From assembly GCA_003551305.1 (NCBI GenBank), contig PUMJ01000193.1, positions 1 through 45,701 of the forward strand: a stretch of 45,701 nucleotides of DNA, in the 5' to 3' direction. Below are positions 33,730 through 42,900 of the stretch, piece by piece. How positions within the stretch are numbered: the stretch's first letter is position 1; every line of letters begins with the position of its first letter. This stretch comes from Candidatus Brocadiaceae bacterium (GTDB lineage Bacteria; Planctomycetota; Brocadiia; SM23-32). Both the position numbers and the translations under genes were made by a program. Under the pieces are notes generated by a model. The model did not search any database. It had not been told where the DNA came from and worked only from the letters and a program-made list of their open reading frames with translations.

Positions 33730-35076
33730 TTACTGACGCCCGCTTGCTTCGCCTTCAGGGGCGGAGGTGAGCCGGGCGAAGCGCTTCTGCAGGTGGAGCT
33801 TGAGAAAAGAAGGAAACGGCGCAGGGCTGCGGTAGTCGAAGGTGTCAATGGCCTGGCTGAGCCCGCTGCGGGCCCGGCAGAGCAGGTCTTGCAGCGAGAC
33901 CGAGTCGCCTGCGTGCTGGCGGGCCACCTGTTCGGCGGCGGGCTGGTAGGCGCGCAGCAGCGCCTGGCGGATGCGCTCGGTGCGGCGTTGGAGTTTCTCC
34001 AGGCGGTCGAGCAGCCGAGCGGAGACGTAACGCCGGGGGTTGAGTTCCTGCCGGCCCTCCGCCAGCAGATACTTCGTATAGTTGTAGGCACGGAACAGGG
34101 CGGTTTCCTCCTCTTCGGTCTGGGGTATCGCGGCGGCCTGTTCCCCCTGTTCGAGTTCCAGCCGGCCCAGCAGCGTCTCCCACTGGCGGCCGAGTTTCTC
34201 GGTCTCGAACTCCGGCAGCCGGAAGTCCTCGTCCGGCACGTGTTGCACCCGCAGGTCCAGCAGGTCCCTGGCCCGCTCCTGGTTGATGATGCGGTATATG
34301 CTGGAGCGGGAGCGGGCGTACTGCTCGGCCAGCTCTTCGACCGGGGCGCCCTGGCGATAGCCGCGATAGATGTGGCGGCGGTCGGCGCGCCCGATCTTGC
34401 CCGCCTGCCCACGCAGCAACTCGCGCTCGGGGTGCTCCTCGCTGAAGCGCTTCAGCAGCTGGCGGACGCTCTCCTGGGAACGGTCAAAATGTTCGGCGAC
34501 CTGCGCAGCCGCTTCTGTGAGGCTCAGGTCATCCTCGCGGCGCAGTTGCTCGACCCGTTCGATGATCTGCCGCTCCTCCTCGGCGTCCATGCGGGAGAAG
34601 TTGCCGGATTTGCGCAACTGCTCGCCCCGCAGCTGCTCGAACTTCCGGAGCGCCTCCCGGCGCACGCCGACGCGGACGCGGCCGTCCGGGAAGACGTACT
34701 TGCGCGCCACCAGGCCGCGGCGGCGCCAGCGGCGCACCGTGCGCACCGAAACGTTGTGCCTCCCGGCCACCTGCTCGACTGTCATCACCTGGTCTCGGGC
34801 CTCACCGACCGGTGCGGGCACCGTCTCGGAGAGCGCGTCAAGCACCAGCAGCAGGTCCGGCATCACTTCTTCCCCCCGGAACGTCTGCTGCGACTGTTCA
34901 GCGGGGCGGAATCCTGTGACCCGGTAGTAGAGGAACTCGAAGGGGTAGGTTCGCTGCGGGTCCAGCTCCAGCAGCAGCGCCTCCAGGCGGTCGGTGTGGC
35001 GGCGTCGCACCGCGGGAGGGCTCATCAGCAGCCCGCGCCGCAGCTCGCGCACGGAACGGTGCCTGGGCTCGCGCAT
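33730..35076 (-). CDS. Sigma-region-2-like protein with N-terminal HTH segments (permuted sigma-like)
   Basis: 448 residues from ATG 35076. An N-terminal part of about 95 residues is followed by a MerR-like winged HTH (98-124: MTVEQVAGRHNVSVRTVRRW), a second HTH (about 187-212) and a third (about 244-269, VEELAEQYARSRSSIYRII). Residues 322-350 (ETALFRAYNYTKYL) resemble the linker before sigma region 2, and 371-432 resemble region 2 itself: SLQDLLCRARSGLSQAIDTFDYR, F-x-S-F. Canonical sigma factors have region 2 first and the HTH region 4 last; here the HTHs are N-terminal. I recall similar proteins from planctomycetes. Whether it binds core polymerase is unknown. It starts 6 bp after the PP-loop gene and is likely coupled to it. 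Confidence 0.7.
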   Translation of the reverse strand: MREPRHRSVRELRRGLLMSPPAVRRRHTDRLEALLLELDPQRTYPFEFLYYRVTGFRPAEQSQQTFRGEEVMPDLLLVLDALSETVPAPVGEARDQVMTVEQVAGRHNVSVRTVRRWRRRGLVARKYVFPDGRVRVGVRREALRKFEQLRGEQLRKSGNFSRMDAEEERQIIERVEQLRREDDLSLTEAAAQVAEHFDRSQESVRQLLKRFSEEHPERELLRGQAGKIGRADRRHIYRGYRQGAPVEELAEQYARSRSSIYRIINQERARDLLDLRVQHVPDEDFRLPEFETEKLGRQWETLLGRLELEQGEQAAAIPQTEEEETALFRAYNYTKYLLAEGRQELNPRRYVSARLLDRLEKLQRRTERIRQALLRAYQPAAEQVARQHAGDSVSLQDLLCRARSGLSQAIDTFDYRSPAPFPSFLKLHLQKRFARLTSAPEGEASGRQ

Positions 35077-35082
35077 CTCGGC

Positions 35083-36042
35083 TCAACCCTCCGTCCCGCT
35101 ATCGGCCACAGCGCCCGGCCGGGGTCTGACCGAGACGGCGTTGGTCGGCAGGTCTTCGAACCGACTGTGCCGGAGGACCAGCCGTCGGGCCGCCTCGAGG
35201 GCTTCTTCTGAGGGCTCCCCAACCAGGCAGGCGAGGGGGCCGGGATGCTCGGCCAGCTCGAGCAGGAGGGAGCCGGGCGGCGCGTCCCGGGCCAGCAGGC
35301 GGTTGTCCTCCTCATTGCGCCCGACAAGCGCATAAGTATCCGGTCCGAGGGTGTAGAGACGGCCGCGCCTGACCGCGCGCAGGTGTTCCACGGTCAGAAG
35401 GTTCATCTGCATGAGGGTTTGCACACGGTCGGCGAACTGCGGGTCGGTCAGCCGGCACCCGCCCGCGGGGCCGGGGTAGTCGGTGATGCCCCACTGCTCG
35501 GCCAGGGCCATCTGGCGTTTGCGGGAGCGGCCGCGGATGTCCAGCAGAGCGTCTCGCTCGATGAGGCCTTCCTGCTCGGGCAGCGTGGGGGGCAGCAACT
35601 TGCCGGAGAGCGGCCGGAGCACTCGGCCTTCGACACCGGCTGCCTTTTCCATCCGTTGGAAGGCGTCCAGCCGCTGAGACATGGGCCGCTGCCCGAGCAC
35701 CTCCCCCGTGGCGATGAAGTCCGCCCCTCGGCGCCGCGCCTCCTGCCACGCCCTGGCGTACATCATCTGTTTGCAGTCAAGGCAGGGGTTCACGTTCTTG
35801 CCGAAACCGTACTGCGGCTCGCGCAGCATGGCGACCATGTCCTCGCTGACGTCACGCCGCACCTCCGGGCACGGCGGCAGGTAGGTGCCGTCCTTCAGGG
35901 GGTAGAAGATGCTGTGGTGACGGAGCAGAACGACCTCGACCCCGGCGCGCCGGCGCAGAACCTCGGCGGCGAGGATGCTGTCCAGCCCGGCAGAGAACAG
36001 AACGACGGCCTCAGGGCTCTTTGTGCGCTTCTCGTCCGTCAT
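35083..36042 (-). CDS. PP-loop ATPase, MnmA/ThiI-like tRNA thiouridylase-type protein
   Basis: 319 residues from ATG 36042. Adenylating PP-loop near the N-terminus: VLFSAGLDSILAAEVL. Conserved Cys pair in NPCLDCKQMMYARA and IATGEVLGQRPMSQR are typical of this MnmA/ThiI-related family, which uses ATP to activate a tRNA uridine for sulfur transfer. The C-terminal ~110 residues form a separate small domain (NFACT-R/DUF814-like in recall). An ATG at 36090 exists, but it lies within the best -10 hexamer (36086-36091), which favours 36042. The exact tRNA position modified cannot be told. The sigma-like gene follows after 6 bp. Confidence 0.8.
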   Translation of the reverse strand: MTDEKRTKSPEAVVLFSAGLDSILAAEVLRRRAGVEVVLLRHHSIFYPLKDGTYLPPCPEVRRDVSEDMVAMLREPQYGFGKNVNPCLDCKQMMYARAWQEARRRGADFIATGEVLGQRPMSQRLDAFQRMEKAAGVEGRVLRPLSGKLLPPTLPEQEGLIERDALLDIRGRSRKRQMALAEQWGITDYPGPAGGCRLTDPQFADRVQTLMQMNLLTVEHLRAVRRGRLYTLGPDTYALVGRNEEDNRLLARDAPPGSLLLELAEHPGPLACLVGEPSEEALEAARRLVLRHSRFEDLPTNAVSVRPRPGAVADSGTEG

Positions 36043-36085
36043 GCTCCGGCAGCAATGAGGGAAATGGGTTTCGGCCCGTACTTCC

Positions 36086-36115
36086 AGCATAGCAGAGGTT
36101 CCTTCATCAGCGCAA
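36086..36115 (-). promoter_or_regulatory. Candidate promoter of the PP-loop/sigma-like pair
   Basis: On the minus strand TTGCGC (36110-36115), 18 bp, TATGCT (36086-36091). The -10 overlaps the alternative ATG at 36090, so that codon would not be in the transcript. Confidence 0.4.
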
Positions 36116-36317
36116 TCCGGCAGACAGATGGCCGGCGTTCTTCAGTTTTCGGCCTGCGACTGAGTGCGGGGTTGTCCAACGCGCTATGCCCGCGGGTGCG
36201 TCGTTGGGCGGACGCGGGGGCCATTCGCCCCGGGGAGAAGGCTGGAAGGCGACGCGACATTGTGCGGCCGGGGGGCGAGTGCCGCCTGCGACCTCGCTGC
36301 CCGAGGAAAACTTACGG

Positions 36318-36346
36318 TTGACCCCGGGCTGCGGGGCAACTATCAT
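36318..36346 (+). promoter_or_regulatory. ctpA promoter
   Basis: TTGACC (36318-36323), 17 bp, TATCAT (36341-36346), 83 bp before ATG 36430. Confidence 0.65.
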
Positions 36347-36429
36347 CATAGTAGTGGGTCTTTGAGTCAAGCAGCTTCCAGGATGCACAGGGTCCGGTCG
36401 TGCACGCGGCCCGCTGAAAGGGGCACAGG

Positions 36430-37764
36430 ATGAAACGCAAGCAGTTGCTGGTGGGCCTTCTGGTGGGGCTTTTGCTCGGGCTCGGGCTTTCGTCCGTGAC
36501 GGCCGGCGCGCGGGAGCGCTTCGGAGAGTTACCCGCCGACGTGGCTCGCCCCATCGGATGGTTGCTGAACAGGATTGATACTCATTACGTGGAAGAGGTC
36601 GACCAGGAAAGGCTCGTCACGGGCGCCATCCAGGGCATATTGGGCCGGCTGGACAGCCATTCGAGCTTCATGCCGGCCGAGATGCTGGAGGACTTCCGCA
36701 CGCGGGCCCGCGGCGAGTTCGGGGGGCTCGGCATACAGATTCGCTTTGACTCGGTGCGCAATGTCGTCGTGGTCGAGCATCCCCTGCCGGGCACGCCGGC
36801 CTTCCGCGCCGGTGTCCTGGCCGGAGACATGATCATCAAGGTGCAGGAGGGCTCCAGCGACGAGGTGATCGAGACAGCCGACTTCGACGACGTCTATGAC
36901 GCGGTCAAGGTGCTGCGCGGCGCGCCCGGCACGGAGGTGACCATCACGGTGGTGAGGGGCAACGAGCGGGAGCGCGAGCAGAAGGAGATCACGATCGAGC
37001 GCGACATCATCGAGATAGCCAGTGTCCGCTCCAAGACGATGCTGGACGAACAGAACAAGGTCGGCTACGTCTATATCGCCGACTTTACCGAAAGGACGAC
37101 CGGCGACCTGGTCGACGCCATTGGCGAATTGAAGGAGCAGGGGGCTGAAGGAGTGATCGTTGACCTGCGCTTCAACCCGGGCGGGCTGCTGGAATCGGCC
37201 CTGCAGGTCTCCGACATGTTCCTGGACAACAAGATGGTTGTGCGGACGCAGGAGCGGCGCGGCCCGGCCCGCATTTACCAGTCCGAGCCCGACGAACTGT
37301 TCCCCGACCTGGAGTTCGTGGTGCTGGTGAACCGTTACAGCGCCAGCGCCTCCGAGATTCTGGCCGGGGCGCTCTCGGACAACGAGCGCGCCGTCGTGGT
37401 CGGGGAGCGCACCCACGGCAAGGCGAGCGTGCAGCAGATATTCCACCTGCCACCGCCGCGCCAGGACGCCATCAAGCTGACCATAGCGCACTACTACACG
37501 CCCGCGGACCGCCCCATCGCCAAAGACGGCATCACGCCGGACGTGGAGGTGGAGACGCCCGACGAGGATATCCCGAAGCTCATCAGCAGGCTCTCCGAAC
37601 GGGTTGACGTGGTGCCGGACCCGCCCGACGAGGAGGCCGAAGAGCCGGACGAGTTCATCGACGTGCAGCTCGAGCGCGCAAAACAGGTCCTGGCGGAGAT
37701 ACTGGCCGAGAAACGTGGCGAAACCCAGCAGGAGCGAGCCGCCCTGGCCCCCGCAGAGTACTGA
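36430..37764 (+). CDS. ctpA: S41 family C-terminal processing peptidase (CtpA/Prc-like)
   Basis: 444-residue exported serine protease that trims or degrades periplasmic proteins from their C-termini. The first ~27 residues form a signal anchor (KRK followed by a Leu/Gly-rich stretch). An N-terminal helical part leads to a PDZ domain (about 95-185, GGLGIQIRFD to VVRG). The catalytic domain holds the Ser-Lys dyad: Ser306 in NRYSASASEI and Lys331 in GERTHGKASVQ, spaced 25 residues as in Prc. FNPGGLL is the family's oxyanion-region motif. A charged acidic C-terminal tail (PDEEAEEPDE) is an extension. Start ATG 36430 follows AAAGGGG. It is convergent with the HAD gene (12 bp gap). Confidence 0.93.
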   Translation: MKRKQLLVGLLVGLLLGLGLSSVTAGARERFGELPADVARPIGWLLNRIDTHYVEEVDQERLVTGAIQGILGRLDSHSSFMPAEMLEDFRTRARGEFGGLGIQIRFDSVRNVVVVEHPLPGTPAFRAGVLAGDMIIKVQEGSSDEVIETADFDDVYDAVKVLRGAPGTEVTITVVRGNEREREQKEITIERDIIEIASVRSKTMLDEQNKVGYVYIADFTERTTGDLVDAIGELKEQGAEGVIVDLRFNPGGLLESALQVSDMFLDNKMVVRTQERRGPARIYQSEPDELFPDLEFVVLVNRYSASASEILAGALSDNERAVVVGERTHGKASVQQIFHLPPPRQDAIKLTIAHYYTPADRPIAKDGITPDVEVETPDEDIPKLISRLSERVDVVPDPPDEEAEEPDEFIDVQLERAKQVLAEILAEKRGETQQERAALAPAEY

Positions 37765-37776
37765 GAGACGACCCCC

Positions 37777-38475
37777 TCAGCGCTCCAGGGCTCTCAGCAC
37801 GCCGGTGAGGCTGTGTATGACGCCGGGGCCGCCCGATGCGGCATCCCGCCGCAACCACAGCGCTCGCATGCCGGCCGCCCGGGCCCCCTGGATGTCTTCT
37901 ACCTCGCTGTCGCCCACGTGCAAAGCGCGGCCGGGCGGGCAGCCGCAGCGGCTGAGAGCGTGGTGGAATATGTCGGGGTCGGGCTTCTCGATGCCGACCG
38001 CCGCCGAGATGGTCACCCAGTCGAACCGCTCCCACAGGCCCAGGTCGCGCAGGACGCCTTCCAGGCGAACGTCCCAGTTGCTCACGAGCCCCAGGGCCAG
38101 TTCGCGGCGCCTCAGTTCCCGCACGGTGGGCAGCACATCGTCATAGACAGCCCAGGCGTCCCCGGAGCCGAAGTAGTCCCACAACCCGCGCAGGAAGGCA
38201 TCGAAGTCAGCCGGCACCCCGAAGGGGCGGCAGCTTTCCCGCACCACCAGGCGCCACCAATCCAGGGATTCCTGCTGCGTCATGCCGTATTCCAGGGTGC
38301 CGGCGGCGCGCCGTCGGCGCAGTTCGGCCCACGTCTGCTCGAAACGGCGCTCCACCTCCCGGGGGTCGGCGCAGAAGCCCTCCTCGGCCAGCGCACGCGC
38401 ATAGACCTCACCCACCGGGGGATCCGCGTAGATCAGGGTATTGCCGACATCGAAGAACAGCACATCAACGTCCAT
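37777..38475 (-). CDS. HAD-superfamily hydrolase, subfamily IA-like, with DxGxT nucleophile motif
   Basis: 232 residues from ATG 38475 (GGAGG eight bases upstream); the in-frame extension to 38538 is not HAD-like. Motif I is FFDVGNTL: the nucleophile Asp is present but the usual general-acid Asp two residues on is Gly. Motif II is LVSNWD, motif III EKPDPDIF, and motif IV HVGDSEVEDIQGARAAGM. The cap is the four-helix C1 type. HAD proteins without the second Asp include dehalogenases and some HDHD3-like members, so phosphatase activity is uncertain. It diverges from the tRNA-Arg gene. Confidence 0.88.
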   Translation of the reverse strand: MDVDVLFFDVGNTLIYADPPVGEVYARALAEEGFCADPREVERRFEQTWAELRRRRAAGTLEYGMTQQESLDWWRLVVRESCRPFGVPADFDAFLRGLWDYFGSGDAWAVYDDVLPTVRELRRRELALGLVSNWDVRLEGVLRDLGLWERFDWVTISAAVGIEKPDPDIFHHALSRCGCPPGRALHVGDSEVEDIQGARAAGMRALWLRRDAASGGPGVIHSLTGVLRALER

Positions 38476-38531
38476 AACGGCCTCCACCGGGCGACGCGCC
38501 ACGAGCCGGAGCGGGACGGAGCCCCGGCTTT

Positions 38532-38559
38532 TTGACATAGCGCTTCGGACTCGTATAAT
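38532..38559 (+). promoter_or_regulatory. Consensus promoter of tRNA-Arg
   Basis: TTGACA (38532-38537), 16 bp, TATAAT (38554-38559): both hexamers perfect, 13 bp before the tRNA 5' end. Confidence 0.9.
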
Positions 38560-38572
38560 GGACTCCCACGGT

Positions 38573-38648
38573 GCCCCGTTAGCTCAGCGAATAGAGCGTC
38601 GGCCTCCGGAGCCGAAGGTCGCAGGTTTGAATCCTGCACGGGGTACCA
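38573..38648 (+). tRNA. tRNA-Arg (anticodon CCG)
   Basis: 76 nt with encoded CCA. Acceptor GCCCCGT pairs with ACGGGGT (one G-T), D-stem GCTC/GAGC, anticodon loop CTCCGGA giving CCG (codon CGG), T-stem GCAGG/CCTGC with loop TTTGAAT. A seven-T run follows two bases later and may aid termination. Confidence 0.96.
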
Positions 38649-38681
38649 GTTTTTTTGCCGCCGCAGGCCGCAAGAAACAAA

Positions 38682-38774
38682 GCAGGCGAGAGTGGAAAGC
38701 AGAGCCGTAGAGCAACAGCAGCAACTGCTTCTGTGCCCTGCTCCGTTCCCCTTCACGACACCTTTCTCGCCTGC
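38682..38774. repeat. Distant inverted repeat downstream of tRNA-Arg
   Basis: Perfect 10-bp arms GCAGGCGAGA (38682-38691) and TCTCGCCTGC (38765-38774) around 73 bp. Significance is unclear; no gene lies between tRNA-Arg and 38905. Confidence 0.35.
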
Positions 38775-38904
38775 GGTCTCCTGCCCGGGCTCTGCGGTTT
38801 CTGTGCAGTCTATCCGAACAAGAGGCGGCTTTCAGGGGCGGGGGTGGCTGTTGTACCGATGCATGTAAAGAGATCGTCCCGCCGGGCGAGAGGGGGCGAG
38901 CCGC

Positions 38905-39918
38905 TTAGTCCTGCGACGAGGCGCTAAGCTCGCGCCACCGGGTCTTCCACTCATCATATGCCTCTTCGTCGCCCGTGAGCAGCATGTGGAAGGTGGCCTT
39001 GCGGCTATACGCGGTCTTCAGGGCGCTTCGTGCCAGCATGCGGTCCAGGTCGCTTGAGGCTCTCTCGAGTCCTGCCTCCGCCGTCCCTACCTCGTGCCGG
39101 GCTGCTTCCATAGTGTCTTCCAGCCGACCCAGGCGGGCATGCATGTCCGTCACCAACCGGAGGTACTGCTGGTGCGAGCTTTCCCAGCGCCTCCAGGCCA
39201 TGTGCTCTTGGGCCGTTTCCGGGCCGGAATGGGCCCTCAGGTGACTGTCCATCTGAGCGACGAGACGTTCCCCCCTGTGCAGGACGGCGAGGGCCTTATC
39301 GTAGCTTAGCGAGCGTACGTAGTGCAGATGAAGCCCATTCAGTGCATCCAACTCGTTCGCCCAGGCGCGGGCCCTGGCAAGGAGCAGCCTGCCGGTCAGG
39401 TCGTCGAGTACGGCGCGGGCGGCGGGGTCGCGCAATCCGGCGGCACGCCACTCCGACACGACACGTTCGAGTGCGACAAGGTTACGACAACCGTAGAACC
39501 CGACGTGAGTGGGTGGGGCCGCGCCGGAGGCGCCTTCGATCTGGAACGCAACAGACTCCCGCAACAGTTCCTCATCGGGCTGATCAGCGTAGAAAACCAC
39601 GATCTCGACTTCGTGCGGCCCCTCCTTGAGGTAAAGCCAGGCGTCAGTCACGGGCCAGGTCGGCGTGCCGTCGGAGGTGGTCTCCGGCGGATCGAGGTGG
39701 GGATCAACGACGAAGCCGTGCGTGATCTCCCCGAAATGGACGCGCACCAGCACGCGGCGCGCCGGCAGGTTGCGCAGGAGCAGAGAGGCATCCACCTGCC
39801 CGTCGTACGTCGTCCCCGCCCGCGGTGAGACGATCTCCAGGGACGGCTCCTCGGCCGCCGCCGCGCTCGCGAGCAAGCAGAGGCACGCTATGGCGCAAGC
39901 CAGATGTGCAGCCCTCAT
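38905..39918 (-). CDS. Secreted protein of unknown function (secreted operon gene 3)
   Basis: 337 residues from ATG 39918 (GGAG upstream; an extension to 39990 overlaps the preceding gene and is not used). A clear signal peptide: MRAAH, hydrophobic ACAIACLCLLA, AAA cleavage region. Residues about 28-130 look like an Ig-like beta-sandwich (VRVHFGEITHGFVVD, PHEVEIVVFYA). The rest, about 140-337, is helical with many Arg, Glu and Leu. I do not recognise the family and see no catalytic motif. It begins 8 bp after the 1218-residue gene, so the two are likely co-translated. The last of three secreted-protein genes. Confidence 0.75.
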   Translation of the reverse strand: MRAAHLACAIACLCLLASAAAAEEPSLEIVSPRAGTTYDGQVDASLLLRNLPARRVLVRVHFGEITHGFVVDPHLDPPETTSDGTPTWPVTDAWLYLKEGPHEVEIVVFYADQPDEELLRESVAFQIEGASGAAPPTHVGFYGCRNLVALERVVSEWRAAGLRDPAARAVLDDLTGRLLLARARAWANELDALNGLHLHYVRSLSYDKALAVLHRGERLVAQMDSHLRAHSGPETAQEHMAWRRWESSHQQYLRLVTDMHARLGRLEDTMEAARHEVGTAEAGLERASSDLDRMLARSALKTAYSRKATFHMLLTGDEEAYDEWKTRWRELSASSQD

Positions 39919-39926
39919 CTTGTCTC

Positions 39927-42900
39927 CTACTCCGGGGGGAACTCCAGTTGCATTCCGTCCCATGCGCGGCTCCACTTGAGGAACTCCCATTCGTCGTCTT
40001 TGGGCTCGTAATCGACCAGGGCGTTCAGGGCGATCACCTGCCTGAAAAGGTGCCTCGAAGTGCCCAGGTCCCCTCCCACCGAGATATACCGGTGGATCGT
40101 GTCAACATAGGTGCGCATTGCGGTGTACAGACGGTCCACCTCGCGCCAATCGAGGGGACTTCCTTCCTGGATCTTCCGGCGGACCGGCTCGGTCTGTAAT
40201 TCCGCAAGTCTCTGACCTGCCCAGACGACGCCGTCTTTGTCGCCGACCCGGAAGGCTGCATCGAAGAGCAACTCAACCGCGCGCGGGCTCATCGCGTCCG
40301 CTCCTCCCGGCAGCATCTGCCTGTGGAGCGTCATCAGTTCGTAGGCTTCCTCGTAGCGGTCGGCCCTGGCCAGCGCCCACCCCAGCCCCCACGCGGCCCT
40401 GCTGAGGGCCTCGGCGTTGTCCGCGGAAGGATCCCGTCGGTGGGCGTCACGGGCATCGGTAAACAGCTCCTTCTCCTGCTGCAGACGACGTTGCACGGCC
40501 TCCAGCGCTTGTGCATCCGGCCCCTCGCATTCGATGATGAGGCGGCGGGGCGGAACGCCGGATACAGCTACGGTGACCTCGTGGCGCCCCACGGGAACGG
40601 GTATGTCGCAGCGCATGGCGGCGCCGCCACCCGGCGAGCGCACCGCACCCCACATGGTGTAGGTGCGCTCGCCCAGCCGAACTGTGCCGCGGTAGGTTCC
40701 GGGTTCGAGGTCGAGGCCGGCCAGGCCAACGCGTATCGTGGCAATGCTATGGCCAAAGATGACACCGTGACTGCGCATCCTGTAAACAGGCACCGGGTCC
40801 GACCAACTCGAGCCCGGGGCCAGCCGGCCGCCTGTGGCACTGAGCCTGCCCAGCCTGGGCGGGTAAAGGTCGCGCTCGTTCGGCTGCACCTCAATGGGGT
40901 GGGGCGCGATGATGTAGGGGTCCTGCGCGGGATGCGTGAGCACCGCCACCCCGTTCGGGCGGTGGGTGATCCGGCCCTCCATAGGCCGGCCCTTGTGCCG
41001 CGGTCCGAAGTTCAGGAATATCTTGTCCACCTCCCGGCCGTTGCGCAGGATGCGCACGTAGTACTCCGTGGTTATCGGGGCGGTAAGCCGGCGGTCGACG
41101 TTCTGTTCGGCCAGAAGGTTGAAATGCCGCACGTGCTCGGCCCGCAGCACGCCAGGCCTTGCCTGCAGCGCTGTTTGGCTGTAGATGGAAACCGGGTCCA
41201 CGCCCTCCGCCCACTCCCCGAATATGCCGCTCGGAAAAAGCTGGATGTCGAATCTGCGCCGCTGGAGACTCAGTTCCACCAGGGGTTCGGCCACATAGCC
41301 CGGCGCGGTCTCGGCGGGGGCGTGCAGCAGGGCTTTCAGCTCGACCGTATCCCCTTCGCCGGGGCGGGGTCTGGTCCACTCCCTGAATTGATCATCAGGC
41401 AGCCTGACGCGTATCAACTGCGACCTGGGCATGATGGTGAAGACATCCTCTCGCAGGCCCATGGGCCCTTCCAGGCGGGGCCAGGCCTGGCGCGTTTTGC
41501 GCTCCCGGGTGCGCTGGTTGGCGCTCAGGTAGGCCACCCTGCGCGGCAGCGCCGGCAAGGGCCCCGTCAGGTCGTAGGACTCCTGGCCTGTGAGGGCCTC
41601 CGGTTTGAGTCTCCACGCCAAACGCACGTGGCGCTGGCGCAGGTACTCGTGGGGTTTGACCCGGTCGTAGCCGATGATGTCTGCGAAGATGAACACGGGC
41701 GGAACGGGATACCCGTAATAGCTCCTGCCGAGGGTTACCTGCCGTGCATCAATGCCGTCGAAAAGAAGGTCAATCTCCGCTTCTTCAAGGGCCGCGAAGC
41801 CGGCACCGGCGATCAGCCGCACAACACCGGCGGGGTTGCCCTCGACCAGGGCGCTCTTGACAGCACTCCACACGCTGCGCCCCTTGATGTAGGTACTTGC
41901 GGACACATAGACGTAGGATTCCTCGCCGCATAACTCCTTGATCTCCAGGCCGGCCCGGTCGAATGCCGTGTCGATCAGAGTTTTCTTCACGGCCTTGAAG
42001 GGAAGGGAGGACGCTTTGAGCAAACCGGAAGCGAGTTGCGCCGGGGTCAGATCGAACAGCGAGGGCGAGACAACCATGAGCGTGAAGTGCACGCGGGGCC
42101 TGACGCCGGGAAACCACTCGATCGGCTCCAGGGTACCGTTGCGCCGGATCTGTCCCCGGTTGGTTGCTTCGTCACCCAGGATCGCCTCGACCTCCCGGCG
42201 CAGCGCCTCGGGCACGTTGTCGGTTAGCCTTCGTTCCCAGGTCTTAGGCGCTTTCCGCGCGGAGCCGGAGGGCGCCCCGGCGGGATCCACCATGCGTAAC
42301 ACGCCGTCCCCGCCGTATGGTCGCAGGATGGACAGGTCCATGCCGCCCTGTTCCTCCCCGGCCTGCTCATGTAGCTGGCGCGGAAGGAGGTCGGCTTCTT
42401 CGAGTGTCAGGAGCACCTGCCGGCCCCAGGGGCAGAAGTCCTGCAGCGTCCGGCGGGCCGCCACGGAGGTCGGGTGTTGACCTATCACGCCAAGAGCATC
42501 CGTTTTGCGCACTCCCACCACGTCCAGGAACTCGCGCGGACCGGGTCGCCTGAACATGGGAAGCCGTTCAATATCGTCCGACGCCAGTGAGATCACCCGT
42601 TCCAGGGTTTCAACACCCCGGCGGTAGGGCTCCAGGTAGGCCCGGGGTCGGCCCGGCGGCGGGTGTCTGAACCATGCGGCCGACGCGTAGAGGCGCGCCT
42701 TGCCCAGCAGCAGCAGGGTGCGCAGGCCGAACTCTCCGTATTGCTCCCCGGTCAGTTTTCCATCCTGCGCGGCCCTGAGGATGATGGGCTCGAAGGCCGC
42801 CAGATCCCGGGCCACGGCATACCATTCCTCCCCCAGCGGGGCCGTTGTGTCTCTGCGTTCGCGCTCCTGAAGCTCGGCGAATCGCGGGTAGACCTCGAGC

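Larger units (their letters stand above)
36043..36429. other. Divergent intergenic region (387 bp)
   Basis: Contains the leftward promoter of the PP-loop gene (36086-36115) and the rightward ctpA promoter (36318-36346). The ~200 bp between are GC-rich with no recognisable gene or RNA. Confidence 0.5.

Noticed and set aside
38433-38756. Minus-strand ORF across tRNA-Arg encoding a VQDSNLRPSAPEADAL-type peptide
   Set aside because: This is the well-known antisense translation of a tRNA gene, not a protein.
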